Shown one piece after another: positions 23,804 through 36,636 of a stretch of 64,000 nt of DNA (position 1 is its first letter; every line of letters begins with the position of its first letter). The stretch spans positions 10,977,725-11,041,724 of the forward strand of contig OZ017769.1 of NCBI GenBank assembly GCA_963969345.1. The letters run 5' to 3'. Origin of the DNA: Turbatrix aceti. Lineage: Eukaryota; Nematoda; Chromadorea; Rhabditida; Panagrolaimidae. A model generated the notes under the pieces. That model had not been told where the DNA came from. It made no database searches and saw nothing but the letters and a program-made list of their open reading frames with translations. The position numbers and the translations under genes were made by a program.

Positions 23804-26233
23804 AAGGAAAAAATTGAACATTTATTTGCAAGCCAGGTTAAAACTGGCGGCCTTTTATTATTTTTGTTAGGCTTTTTTGAAAAAAATTCGGTGTACTTGT
23901 TATCAATTTACACTGTTTGCCGCAAAAAACACATTGGCGTGCCAAATTTAGCTTGTGGAAGTAACACGTAAAATTTTTTATAGCTTTGTATTTTTTTGAG
24001 TACACAAAAACAATTTGGGTTTGGATACGTACACCTTAGGTTTTGAGTTTGGATTTTACCGCAAATTATATAATTGCTTGGCACTGTTTTTTTAGGTAAC
24101 GTTGTCCGCCTTTTTTCCCGCTTTTGTTATACACAAATTTGTCTTTGAAGATGCTCATGAATCATTGCATTGTGTTTTCATGCTTTTAGATGGAAGTGAG
24201 CATTTATTTTGATTAATTTTGTCTACCTGATTGATTTTGTCTACGGACACCCTACGATGACAACGAACTGGTAAAATAATTGTGTTCATAATATTACCAT
24301 AAGATTTAGACTCCGGCTTCGACCCCTTCAGTTCAAAAAGTTTGCAACGCATGTTTCTTTTTGGTAAAAGGGCAAAAAATTCCTTTGTGACGTAGTACAT
24401 GCAACGAGGAAACAAAAAACCCACTCATTTGCTATAGTTGCTTTTTTTACTCGTAAACGCCAAAAATTACATTTATTTGTTTTTTGTTCAAATAAAAACT
24501 CCTTTCTCTTGCTAAAAAAAAAGATGAAAAAAGGACGTCATGTTACACGTGCACGTATAGCATATAGTCCTTGTTTCCTAATCCCTTCATATATTTTTTT
24601 GCTGACGTAAAATTCATTCTTCAATAATTAGCCGTTTTTTAACCCTCATCTTTGGTGACTGTTTGTTGAGAAAAGATCGATAATGCCCAAACACGAACGA
24701 TCCCTCATCCAAAATGGTTTTTGACTGACAGTTGTTGACAAGGGTGAGTTGCAGTTGATTTTGCGGCTCCGTGGTATCAGTCTATTATATAGCTGACACT
24801 GAGTGACATTTTTTGTGGTTCCGCCGACCCAACTGATAAGTTGTTGACTCTTGGCTGCTGTCACAATGCAATGTTTACTGGTGACAGCTTGTGCTTTTTT
24901 TCTGACCATCATCGTAACCCTGATTAATTATTACCCTTCCGTGAATTTTTTTCTGTATTTGACGCAGTTTTGGATACTTACTGGTTATTTGCATTTTAAA
25001 CGGCTCGGCGGCTTTGCGACTGGCACAGAGATGTCCTCTTTGGTCGCCACCGGAACAACCCAGCAAGCATGATACCCGCCAGCGAGACGAGGCAATGCAA
25101 TGAGGCTCATTGTGTTCATTAGCTAAAAGCACAGAGCAAACGCATTAGACAGTGATGCCCTCGGCTTGCGTTTGCATGTCGGCCAGCAGCAGTTGCGTGT
25201 TGATTACTTCGTTGGTCACGAGTGCGTGCGACTGACCAGCAGGCGTCTTTCTTTCTTGCACTAAACAACCTTGCAATGTGTCCAGCTGTGCAGACTGGCC
25301 AGCCGGCAAGGGCAATGAGGGCGTCTTGAAGAGAAACCTTATTGCCGGAGGGTCCACTTCAGACGACCGATGTCCTTACTGTCACCTCTCACGCCAGCCA
25401 GACAGCGAGCGATGGTGGCGGTGGTGGCAAAGCCAAAAACGAGGCTTTTGCTGAAAAAAAACACTACGCACTCAAAAAAGAAAGTTGTCTCTTTCTCTCT
25501 CCTCCCATCCATCGGCTTCCTTGCAATCAATCTACGAGGAGAGCGGCCCGAAACGTCCTTTTCCGCTCCCCTTCTGATGGCCTCGTCGAGCCGAGCCATG
25601 GCCGATGGATGCAGCTGTGCTTGAGGCCCCGTCCTAATCGCATGCGGCGTACACAGACACACACGGCAGTTTTGTCCTCGCCGTTCTTATCTAATATCAA
25701 ACATTCATGTGGACGAAAAAAGATGAAATTTTGCTTTTTGAAAAGACAAAGTTTCTCGGAATTTGTTTTTTTTGTAAACATGAAACTGTCTGTTTTAAAT
25801 CTTCAAACAAATTTTTTATTGGGTTCCGCATCATGTGAGCCCTTTTTTGCGATTTGATTCCGTTCTTCAGAATAGAATTCCTCGTGACCGTTATAACTCA
25901 TGTCAGCACACACCATTTCTCTTCCATCCTTTTTCCTCTTTTTCGTTCCATTTTGTTTGTCGATTATGTATTTCTTTTCATTTTTGAAAAAGCAGATTTT
26001 CCTTTTTTAGCACTGTTAATTTTGGTTGCTGGAATTTGCACTGGATGTGTACGCATGTTTTTAACGTGATCGAATTGGGCTGAGTACCCTTGCACTTGAC
26101 TTCACGGATGACAATGTTGAATTTTTTTCTGTAGAACGTAACCTGTCATGTTTTTTTTTGCATCTGAAGTACATTTCATTTAATTTTTTGTAAATAAAAA
26201 GGTTTGTTGTTTTTTCAAACTTGTTCGAATAGG

Positions 26234-26255
26234 GTCAAGTGCTTTTACACTTGAC
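26234..26255. repeat. Short hairpin, 8-bp stem
   Basis: GTCAAGTG and CACTTGAC flank a 6-base loop. A diverged copy of the right arm and its context (CACTTGACTTCACGG) lies about 155 bases upstream, at 26093-26107. Confidence 0.5.
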
Positions 26256-29200
26256 TTTACGGTGGATTATGTCGAAAACACGGTTTCAAAAAATACAGAG
26301 GTAGGATATAAAAAATTGAAATGGTTGATTTTTCCTTCAACTAATAATCGTGATTCCAATAAATGTTATCATGTTCATCCTACTTTTCTTCATCCATTAG
26401 CCTCGATGAATGCCAATAAGCCATGCTTATCCTATCTACATACCCGTGAATCAGTTGCCCAGCTCTACCAACATCTGGATGACATTCACATTAGCTAATA
26501 TCGCTGAAATATCCTGTGTTCCCCAGTTTGATTTTCTCTTTTTTTCATAGAAAATCATTTTTTTGCGGATGCACATTATTAGTATTTTCAGAAATTATAG
26601 TTTTCAATGAAATTTGATGAAACGTCAATTGATCGCTTTCGAATTTTTATCTTGACCACATACACGTTTTCTTCAGCTATCCTTTGGGAGACCCGCCTTG
26701 AAAAAAAACGATTTCAATAAAAAAAACCATGTAAACAGCATGTTTCGGAGCGTTATTGTTCTTTACTGTGCCAGAGTTTTCCGGCTGTTCGCTTTGGACT
26801 TCTTCCACCGTAAACAGCAAACGACGTCTTTGGATTTTTCTTTTTTTCGCACGACTTTGAAAAATATAGTTAGTCAGACACTGCCATGTTATTTTTGAAT
26901 CTTTGGGGAGCGTCTCTTGTGGTGTGTTTTTTCCACAGAATCATAATTTTCACACCTTTTATGGAATGGTAGTTTGTCTGCCTGTCTGCTGTTAAAAACA
27001 ATCCACTTTTTTATACGACAGAAATAAAAAATATTTGTAGAATTAATATTAATCGCCATCATGCGGTTTTTTGAATTTTTTGCAAAATTGGGCTCTAATG
27101 CAGTCATCATCACTCATGCTCATGCAGTCAGCCATTTCTCTCCTCACTCACAGAGGCCGGTGTCTCTCTCCAACTCCGACCGACCGCGTGTTCCGTTCGG
27201 ACAGTTGGTCCAAGCCGCGGAGGCCTAAAGATCACAATTGATTCATTCCTCTCATCCCCCCTCGATGCACGTACCAGCATTCAATTTCTGACCATACGTT
27301 CGATTGATGCAAGCCATGACGAGTGTATACATACATCCATCGCTCAAGGGTACATCGTACGTCCATTCTTTTTCACAATCAATTTATTTTTGCTTATGTT
27401 ACATGTTTGCACTCGTATCCCACCCCCCTGATCGGATGGCGGTTCGACTTTTGAACCCTCTCTTCGATCCTTTGGCTACTAGATATTGTAAGGTATATGC
27501 ATATATAAATAGTATTATAGAGCCCCCCCTCCTCCTGTGCTTGATACCAAAAAGGTTTTTATTTGCTTAGCACGTATAGCTTATGTTTGTTTGACCAACT
27601 ATTTGAATTTTGGGAGATCGCTTCTTTTCGTCTCGCTGACTTCTTTGCTTTTATGGTGTTCCGTTGACCTTTAGCTTTGTTATTTGATGCGCGTGAAAAA
27701 AATAAAGAAGCTTTAGTGTAAAAAATTGTGTTTACCGATGTTGAAAAAAGTTTTGGGTCCAGAAACTGAATTTACTTTCAGTTTTTGATAAAAAGACACC
27801 GAATAAAATTCACGTTTAACCATAAAATGCATAATTTACGACCCTACTTTTGTAATTTTCTTCAAGAAATGTGAATGAATCTTCGAGAAGTGAACTTTCT
27901 GGAACCAAAAAATCATAAATTACACATTTTTACATCCCACCTGTTTATACCTACCAATGATACGTAACGCGTAGTCGAGGATAGACATAAAACAGTCAGC
28001 CAGGTATGATCGGAGGCGAACTTTTTTTTATCGGCGATGAGAAAAAAAAGGTTTCCTTGATTTATTGACTAGAGAACAAAATTTTCTCACCAACAACCCA
28101 GAGCTTTCTTTATGTGTTATTTTTTCCACTGGTTGTACTCGTGATTTGCTATACCCCCTACAAGTGTCAAAAAAAGATTGAGGGAACGGTTTATGGACTT
28201 CTAAATATAGCATTTGTAAAACCGAATTTGAAGTCTTTGGGCGCGTCCTTGCGTTTTTTGCCTCGACCACACTTTTTTTTGTGTTTGCGTTGTTTATATT
28301 TATTTTTAGTTTTTTTCTGTAGCTAATGCTGCTTCGGATAGCTAAGGTGTGATAACGACAAAGATAATTTTGTTTTTTTTTACTTACTTAGAAATTTTTT
28401 AGGAACATCGACTTTTAATTTTTTTTAATTTAAAAATGTCCCTGGTGTATCTAAACAAATGACAAAAAATTATTGAACATTTGATTTTGTAGTTGTTAGA
28501 CTGACGTTTAGGATACATTGTTGTCTGTCAGTCACATTTACACATTTTCAATCGAGGTAAAAAAATTACTTTACCTCAACTGACTGCAGTTTCAATTCCA
28601 CTACGTGTCTGATTGTGTTTTTCCACCCGTTTTTTTATACAGTCAGACTCTGACGCAGTGCAGTAGTGGCCGTAGTCATCGCCCAGTGAGTGAGTGTCTG
28701 ATTGATGGATGACGAACCAGCCGACCAGTCGTCTGAATGAATAGTTATTTAGTTGGATGTGTTATACCACTCGGGATAAAGTGGAAACAACAGTTAGAAA
28801 ACAGAATTGATCCCTCTTCTTTTTTTAGTGTTTGTTCAATACGCATTTTTTCTTGCTCATTCACCACCACACTTTTTGTCTTTCTTCCTGCTTCCTTTTC
28901 TCAGCTGACGTGAAATATTTAGCTGCCTTGCATATCCCCTTTGCACGTAGATGCACACCTTGACTTCTGCTGACACCGGCCTGATTGCTAGCAGAATTGA
29001 TCTCTCAGGCATTGATAGGTCGTATGTTCTTTAGTGCTACATAAATCAACACCATGGGAAAAATAAGTCTGGCCATTTATTTTATCTATTGGGTTTTATA
29101 TGTATAGTATAGGATTTTTTTGATCAGTGAAAAAATTGTGTTATCAATTTTTGAGGGTTGTTTGTGCGATAACAAGCGTTTTTGGGATTGGACTTGTTTG

Positions 29201-31824
29201 TGACGATCTTTAAAATTATGTTCATTGAAAATGTATATGTATGTGTGTACCGTTGTTTGAAAAAGTGTCAAAAGTCAAACATGCATAATCTAAATTTAAT
29301 GCTGCAAACGTAGCATTTTTTGTTTCAATTTTCGATCAAATATTGACAAAAAATGAAAAAGACGTTCAAAAATGCAGCGTTGTTATCAATTTGTACTTTT
29401 CTTTTTTTGGTCCTTTCTGCTGTTCGTTTTGGCACGACAGCAAGCGGTATTTTTTTCTCTTGGGTTTGCCCAAATTAGCCAAAGGCTAGGGCTGAGCCTT
29501 AGTCTCGGTCTATCTTTTCAGTCAGCTGATAATGCTCACAACAACCCCTGCTGCCGCCTGTGCCAGTTAGTCGCTGTGCATGGTTGTTTTATTTTATTAT
29601 TTATTTTTTTTGCAGTTTTAAGTACCACCCCAAACAATGTCTGTCTTTGGGAAAGCGTGGGGCCAATTCTTTCTTGGTCTTTGTCCCGTTTTTTCCTTTT
29701 TGAAAAGGAACGGGAGCCTTTCAAAAATATTAGGACGGATTTTTTTGTTGTACATTTGTTGTCACTTCAAGAGTAGTTTTAACTTGTCAGCATCTGTATT
29801 GCCAGAATGGGATGTATTCTATCATATGCCGACCGAGCTACTTGAAAATTAATTCCTTCCGAGCCATTAGAAGTTTTACCAAGTCCTCCCCCATCACACG
29901 TTTTTTATGACCTCGTAAGTATCCGAGTCGTCAGACAACAAACACAACAAAAAGTGTTCGTTTGTCAGTTAAAAAATGATAAAAAAAATGAATACATACA
30001 TTAACCGGTGAAAGGTCGCATCTCGATCTTCAGCTTCTGTCCATTTGAGTTCCAGGAACAAGAATGAATGACAGGGTGCAAGACGAGGAGGAGACAGGAA
30101 AAATTATCTCGTTTAGGATCATTTTGCCCTCGATGGAAGGGGATTCCCCGGGGCACTTCCCTAGCTTTCTTGCTTGTCATTAATTTTCTCCATATCTTGT
30201 CGAGACAGCCAAAAAGGTTAGGTTTCACGTAAAACTTTCTGTATTATTTTTTACGGTAAATAAAGTGTAAAATTTTTTTTCAATATTTTGTCATATTTTT
30301 TCTCCATTATTCCACTCATTTTTTTTGTTTACGTTCACAAAGATCAATTGGAAGGAGTAGTCGAAATTGTTTCATGTTTCCCAGACAGAGTTTCAGCCAC
30401 AAAGCATGAATGTTTTTTTGTTTGTATAACCCTTTTTTTTAACGTGTATTTGTTATTGCTATCATACATTACCCACTACTTAACTCTACCCTAGAACCCA
30501 CAGGCGGAGTACTTCCTTCTCTTTTCTTCAGCGTGAAAAAAAACTGTTGTTTGTCGAAGAAAAAAGAGTGCAGGATAGATCTCATGGAAAAGTCAAGGAC
30601 TTTTCTGGTCCTTTACGTGTTTGATGTTCAATTTTTGTTGCAACTTTAAAAGACAATTGGGATGAGGGTTTTTTGAGCGTGCAAACAGGTGAAAAAATAA
30701 ATGAATGTGTTACAAAAAAGGGGGTAGCCAATAAGAACGTATCCAATATGCATGGTCGTTTTTACCTCCTCCCCCGCTACTTTCATAAACTCGTGCTGGT
30801 TGGGGTGTGAAGATGTTACGTAGTGTGTCATCTCTGCGGAAGCAGGCAACAAAAAAGTATCCTCTTCAGACTACTCATGCTGCCGCCAGCAGTAGCAACA
30901 GTTGGTGGTGGTGGTGGTTGTTGCGTGAACTCCCCAACCACCGACGACGACCGGTTTTGGACATGAACAATTTCTTTTGTGGTTGGATAAAAAAATTTTT
31001 TCTGAGAAAATAAATAACACTGCGCATCTTCTTTGATCTGCTCTGCTTTGCTCGGCTTTTTCACTTCTTTCGGATGCCTGGTGGTATCTGTTGATTCAAT
31101 TAGGCGATGCTGCTGATTAACATAAAAGTACCTGCTCACGGCGAAATACTGAATGCTAGCGCGAAAAATAACATTGGTGAACTTTCTGAATCATCTTACG
31201 CAGACAGCATTCGCTAATGTTAACGATCTACTTTTATCAGGTTTGCAATTAAAAAATTTCACGCTTTGTTTGACTTTCTTTTGAGGGGGGGATGTGTTGC
31301 ATGAAGTTACTCGTTGAGCGAACGGAAAAAAGGTACTATTTTTTCTTGGGAATGTTTTGTTTGTTATCCAGTCGATCTGGCAAGTTGTTGGAGCTCTTGT
31401 TTCTGTCCGTTCGTTTTTTTGGCTTGGTCCCTTGTGACCGACGGATTTCGTCTGATGCGATGTTTTTTTCGGGGATAGTTTGATACATTGATTTCTCTCT
31501 GACATAAAAAAACACTGAAAACTGAACGGCTTGTTTTTTAAATTGTTTTTGAACGACATAATGCATATAATGCAATTGATAAAAAAATTTTTCGGTGCGA
31601 GGATCGGTCGAATAACGTAAAAAGCTTTGTTACAATAAAGTAACCACACTTTTGGTTATGTTACGTTTTTTTATGTTTTACTTTTACATGATAATGTTTT
31701 TATTTTTGTTATTCATTTTATCGCGTTTTTGTTTTGGCTCGCAAAAAATGGTTTATTAAGAAATAATTATTTTATCAGAAATTGCCACGTAAATACCTTT
31801 CCTTCGCCGCCATCGTTCGTGAAA

Positions 31825-31854
31825 ACGACGACGACGAAGACGACGACGACGACG
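31825..31854. repeat. ACG trinucleotide microsatellite
   Basis: About ten near-perfect ACG units with one interruption, 140 bases before the start codon of the patched-related gene. Confidence 0.8.
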
Positions 31855-31994
31855 TGGTTAATTCGAATCACTCCAAGACGAGAGAAGTAAAGATCACGCA
31901 GACTATCAAACTATCAACTAATACTCTTCTTTCTCTCCCCTCCTTGGCTGCAAAAATCTGACGACGACGAAGAAAAAGGACGAGTCGCTTTCAA

Positions 31995-34900
31995 ATGAAC
32001 ACAAAAACTCCGTTGGTGCTGTCGGGAGAAGACGACGACGACCACGTCGCTCCTTCAACCGCTCCCGAAGACGCCAAGGCCTTTGCCGGTGGTGACGGTG
32101 TCGGTGACGAATCAGGCCCTTCTGGCCCGGTGCTGGGAAAATTTGACAGCCTGCCGGGGGGTCATCATCGACGACGTCAACAACCCCAGCTGCCAAGCGA
32201 TCCCCGCGTTCTGAAGGCTAATAAATTCATGCGCATGCTCCAGCTCAACCAAATGTTTGGATATTTTGGATTGGGTGTAGCAAATTTACCGTATGCCTTC
32301 ATAATCAGCTCTGTTATCATTTTTGCTTTTACAGGTATATTTTGGAGGGTTTCTGGAACTTTTTTTACTTTTTTTTGGTTGCAGCGGGTTGTGCAAAAAT
32401 TCACTTCCGTGATCGCGTGCGTGATGGCTATACGCCGTCGACGTCCCCCTCCAGAGCTGAGACAGATGTCCTCCGCGCGTTTTATGGCCTCAAGTCAGAC
32501 CCTATCGTTACCATGGTCATGATGCTGGCTAAAGACAATGGAACTGTTCACAGACCCGAGCACCTGGCTGAAATTTTGCGGGTACACAACTTGATTAAGA
32601 AGAATGTCTCGGTTACTCTTGATGACGGACGTTCACTTGTTTTTATGGATTTTTGCGGAGAGTTTTGCGGTTCTAATGGTTATTTTGAATTTTTTGCGGT
32701 ATGCTTTTTTAGTGAATTTTACGATTGCAAAAAAAAATTTTACATGTTCTAAATATAAATTGCGCTTTTTTTCAAAATTGATTTTGTTGTAATCATTTTT
32801 TGGGATTTACGGGAAAAAAACGTTCGTGCAAAATAATTTTTTTTTTCAGAATGAAGCAAAAAACGTTTACACTGGTAAAGCTGCCATCCAACTGGATTTT
32901 CCCATTTCCAAGTACTACGGTGTCAACCTCCACTTTGAGCAAAACCTCTTCAGCGTCCACACCGAGGCAAATCGCACGCTAGATGACCCCGAAATGCCAG
33001 AGTGGGAGCGAAAGTTTGCTTCGACGTCTAACATTTCCCACGTCGAACTCGTTCAACTTGTCTACCACGGAGAGACCATCAACGGCATGGACGAGGACGC
33101 CCTCGCGCGATGGGAGATGTCGCTTTACCACTTCCTCACCGAGTCCTACACCAGCGATCTTCTTGAAATCCGAGTCTTGGGTTCCGAAATAGTGGACTAC
33201 GAAATGAACAAGTACTCGCAGAGAATGGGCCCCTTCGCGGGCCTCGGCTACGTGTTCATGATCATCTTCGCCGTGACTACCGTCGGCATCAGTCAGTACT
33301 ACTACCATGGACTGAGGATCTCCGCCGTGTTCATCGCCTTTGTCGGCACGATGTGTTCGGTTCTGAGCGTAGGGGTGACTCTCGGCATCTACGGCATCAC
33401 GGGCATGCGCGTCAACAGCGTCATGCTCATCATGCCCTTCCTGACGCTGGGCATCGGCGTCAACGATGCCTTCATCATGATTCACGCCTTTTTCCGGTAT
33501 CAGACACACTCTCCCGGCACGGCTGCGCTCATGAAGAATGTCTACAGCGATGTGGGCCCCTCAATTACGATCACAACCCTGACAAATGTTGTGACATTCC
33601 TGATTGGTGCGACGACGCCTACGGCAGAAATTCAGCTCTTCTGTATCGCGGCTGCCATGTCACTGGGTTATTCGTATATTTTTACGCTCATCTTCCTTGG
33701 GCCTGTTTTGGCAGTCGTGGATCAGTCGGCGAAGAGGCGGTTTACTCTGCATGATGACGAGGTGACCACTGGCGCTGGCGGTGGAGAGGGTGGAACCCTG
33801 CCGTCTTTGTCTTTGGCAGCAGATGACAGTGTATACTATGTTCAGAAAGAATCATCGATTAAAAAAACGGTAGGCACTTTTTTCCATGTGGGAGCTTTTG
33901 ACTCGAATGCGAAGTTTTAAAATTATTTTTTTAACCCAAATACCAAAAATTATGTTTTTTCTAGATGGACAAGTTCCTAATAACCTTTACCCGAATCTAC
34001 ACCTCGATTATCTGCTCCCCCATCTTCCACGTGCTGAACTCCGTCGTCTACCTAACAGTCGTCGGCTTTACCTGTTACGGTGCATACAACATCTCAGCTC
34101 GCCTGGATACCGAAAAGATCCTGCCACGTGAAGCCATCATCCGGCGACCCCACGAACTCATGGCGCACAAGGTGTGGTACCAGTACTACCCCCTGCAGGT
34201 CTTCGTCACCAAGCCCTTCAACATCAGTGACGTCACCCAGATGACAGCATTCGACTCTATGATGACTGACTTTTACTCGCTGCCACTTGCTAAGGGGCCA
34301 GAGTACACGATTAACTGGCTCGATGACTACAAGGCCTACTACGACGACTACCATAACAATGGATTTGATTTCAACTTTGACGACGAGGAAACGGTCGAAC
34401 GTAAACCATCACCGACGGGTTACGATCTCAGCTTGCTGGATGACTTTCTCGGCAGTCTGGCCTTCCGGCACCATACCACGTTCCTGCACGCAAGCAACGC
34501 TTCTTCCCCGCAGGACCGGGTAATCAAGGAATTTAACTTTATCGTCGTCTACGAAAAAGTCGAAACCTGGGATGACAGAATAGAAATAATGATAAAATGG
34601 AGGAAACTCGCTGCCCAGTACAAAGATACCCTCGGAGCGGTCGTCTGGGAGGCTAACGGCATGTTTGTCGATCAGATGCTCAGCCTCAAGGACGTATCTA
34701 TTCGATCAGCGACCCTCACTCTCGGGTGCATGTTTGCCGTCTGTACGATCTTCATCCACAGCCTTCTGGGAATCACCGCAGCTGTCCTCTCAATCGGCTC
34801 GATTGCTGTCTGCGTTGTGGGATATCTCTACTTTTGGAACTTGGATTTGGATCCTGCTTCGCTCTGTGCCATTCTCATGTCCATCGGCATGTCTGTCGAT

Positions 34901-35626
34901 TTCACAGCTCACGTTATTTATTCTTTTTTGGTGAGTTTTGAACACGGGTAGAAAACTGGTTTGGCAATGTTTTTTGAGCGCTGTATTCCTGACCAGAATA
35001 TTTTCATTTGGCGAACAATTTGAACTTTGAAAAATGGTTTTTTGTTATGCCATCATTTTTCTAGATTTACTAACTTTTATGGGTTTTATATGCTTTTTTT
35101 GCAGCGCGACGACCAAACTGAATACGAAGGCGGACGACTGGTACACAAACGGGTCGAAAACAGGCGTCAACGAGTAATCAATTGCGTCCAAAGCATCCTC
35201 TTCCCGATGATTCAGGGTGGTCTCAGCACGGTTATCTGTGTTTTGCCACTTTTATTCATCCCTGTAAGTTTTCCTATTTTTACTGTGTTGTAAAATTCAA
35301 AAATGTTGTTGCAGGACTACATCCCACTGGTCTTCTTCAAAACCATCGTTTTAGTAGTCATATTTGGCCTCTACCACGGGTTATGCGTGCTGCCATCTGC
35401 ATTGGTTATTTTCTACGATCCAGCTGAACGGCTGTCTGCTCGGGTATGCAACCTGTTTTCGTCGTCTTCATCGACGGCGGCGGAGGAAGTCCCGCAAGAC
35501 GCCTACCTTCTGCCGAGCAGTTCTTCGCCCCGCCACGGACCGGTCACACTTATCAACGCGGACGAAGAAGCCGTTACCGTACCACTCAGGACTGTATCGA
35601 GTTCTGAGGGGGAAACGATAGCCTAA
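31995..35626 (+). CDS. Patched-related (PTR/PTCHD family) RND membrane protein
   Basis: Six exons: 31995..32334, 32385..32698, 32850..33869, 33965..34930, 35105..35263, 35315..35626; 1,036 residues, normal for the family. Layout: acidic cytosolic N-terminus (GEDDDDH), first membrane segment at about residue 100, large extracellular domain, then five clustered segments forming a sterol-sensing domain with RND motif LGIGVNDAF, a second membrane segment (SPIFHVLNSVVYLTVVGF), second ectodomain, and the final five segments with the matching ILMSIGMSVDFTAHVIY motif. Patched-related proteins are thought to move sterols or lipids across membranes; many nematode paralogues act in moulting and cuticle formation. 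The acidic residue in each RND motif (D of GVND and of SVDF) is present, as expected for a proton- or cation-driven carrier. Ligand unknown. The C-terminal 70 residues are disordered and serine-rich. Confidence 0.94.
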
Positions 35627-36636
35627 TGGAATGGGTGAAAAAAAAGTATATGGATAATACGGGGACAATTTGAGCGTCCAGGACACACGCCAGACAGGAC
35701 GAATTACGTTCGTTCATGGGATACGCCTTGCATGTTCATCATTCTTTGAACAAATTATGATTTGTTGTCTCAATTAATTCTTTCAGTCGTCTATACTCCA
35801 GAAAATACAGGTGCCTTGTAGCCAGCCTTCTTGTCGTTATACTATTTGTAGCGTGCATTTTTTCATAGCATTTCGCAGTTTGTTAAAGTCAATCGATCGA
35901 TAAAAAATGTGGAATAATAAAATGTAGCTTGAAATTGGATTGATGACAAAAAGTTGGCAAGCAGAATCAGCACGCACAGGAATTCCTAGCACGATTTAGG
36001 CATAGTGTAAACGGTTTTTATGAAATTTAATCAGAACTCATTTCCACAGTCGTCGAGAGCAAGTAATTTTCCTACCCTTTCCCTCGCATGCATACAATCC
36101 ACAATCCGATGACACGTCTGTATTCCTGACACACACAACTTTCAAAAAAAAAAACCCCTGAAAATCAATTGAAAAGCAAAAAAAAACATTAGTTTATACA
36201 CATAAACGATAGAATAAACGTTGAGACGACGGGTAACTTTATCCAGAAAACCCAAATAGGAACAAAGAAAAAAAAACATATCCCGAAGCTAAGCGCGCTG
36301 TCTTGTTTCAAATATCATAGATGAATGAATAAATGGTGGATGCCAACCAACAGGAGGTACACGCGCACGTTTGCTTGTTGCTTCGTATAAAAGGTGTGAA
36401 GAATGAAAGGCGAGGAGTCCGAGTCTGAGTTCGACGGTGACCGCCTTTCTGCTTCGCGCACGTATCAGCGAGGAGAACAGGAAGAAGAGTAGGAGGGGAA
36501 GGAGGAGAAAAAAAGATGTAGATGATGAGAAGGAGCAATGCAACCAGCACTTTCTTTTTGTCTGCCGGAGAGCAGCGGTCGAGTGAGAGTGAAGAGGAGA
36601 GATTTGATTTCGTTCATTTTGCCTTTTGTAGAATTC
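35627..36636. other. 3' regions of the PTR gene and p66, convergent
   Basis: Holds the 3' UTRs of two convergent genes. A plus-strand AATAAA at 35916-35921, 290 bases after the PTR stop, is the likely PTR signal. No coding feature recognised. Confidence 0.5.
35916..35921 (+). terminator. Polyadenylation signal of the PTR gene
   Basis: AATAAA 290 bases beyond the stop codon; a second hexamer further on (near 36213) is an alternative. Confidence 0.45.

Larger units (their letters stand above)
22514..31994. other. 9.5-kb gene desert
   Basis: Upstream region of AATF followed by AT-rich DNA with many short open frames and no exon with conserved sequence or consistent splice structure. Noted inside: a 24-base tandem duplication (23756-23803), a small hairpin (26234-26255), a GC-richer patch at about 25,000-25,680 and an ACG microsatellite (31825-31854). 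The promoter of the patched-related gene should lie near the right end. No tRNA or rRNA recognised. Confidence 0.5.

Noticed and set aside
24300..24330. Possible tRNA T-arm-like sequence (GGCTTCGACCCC)
   Set aside because: No acceptor stem, D-arm or anticodon arm could be built around it on either strand.
26262..26498. 78-codon plus-strand frame next to a hairpin
   Set aside because: No homology, no splice sites; retained only as part of the intergenic description.
29372..29776. 134-codon plus-strand frame that looks hydrophobic
   Set aside because: Phe/Leu richness follows from T-rich DNA; no organised membrane pattern or homology.
31191..31649. 152-codon minus-strand open frame
   Set aside because: AT-rich, overlaps another open frame on the same strand, no recognisable motif or splice context; typical chance frame.
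32979..33509. 176-codon minus-strand open frame, rich in H, D, E and G
   Set aside because: Antisense shadow of the patched-related exon; composition is explained by complementing GC-rich sense codons.
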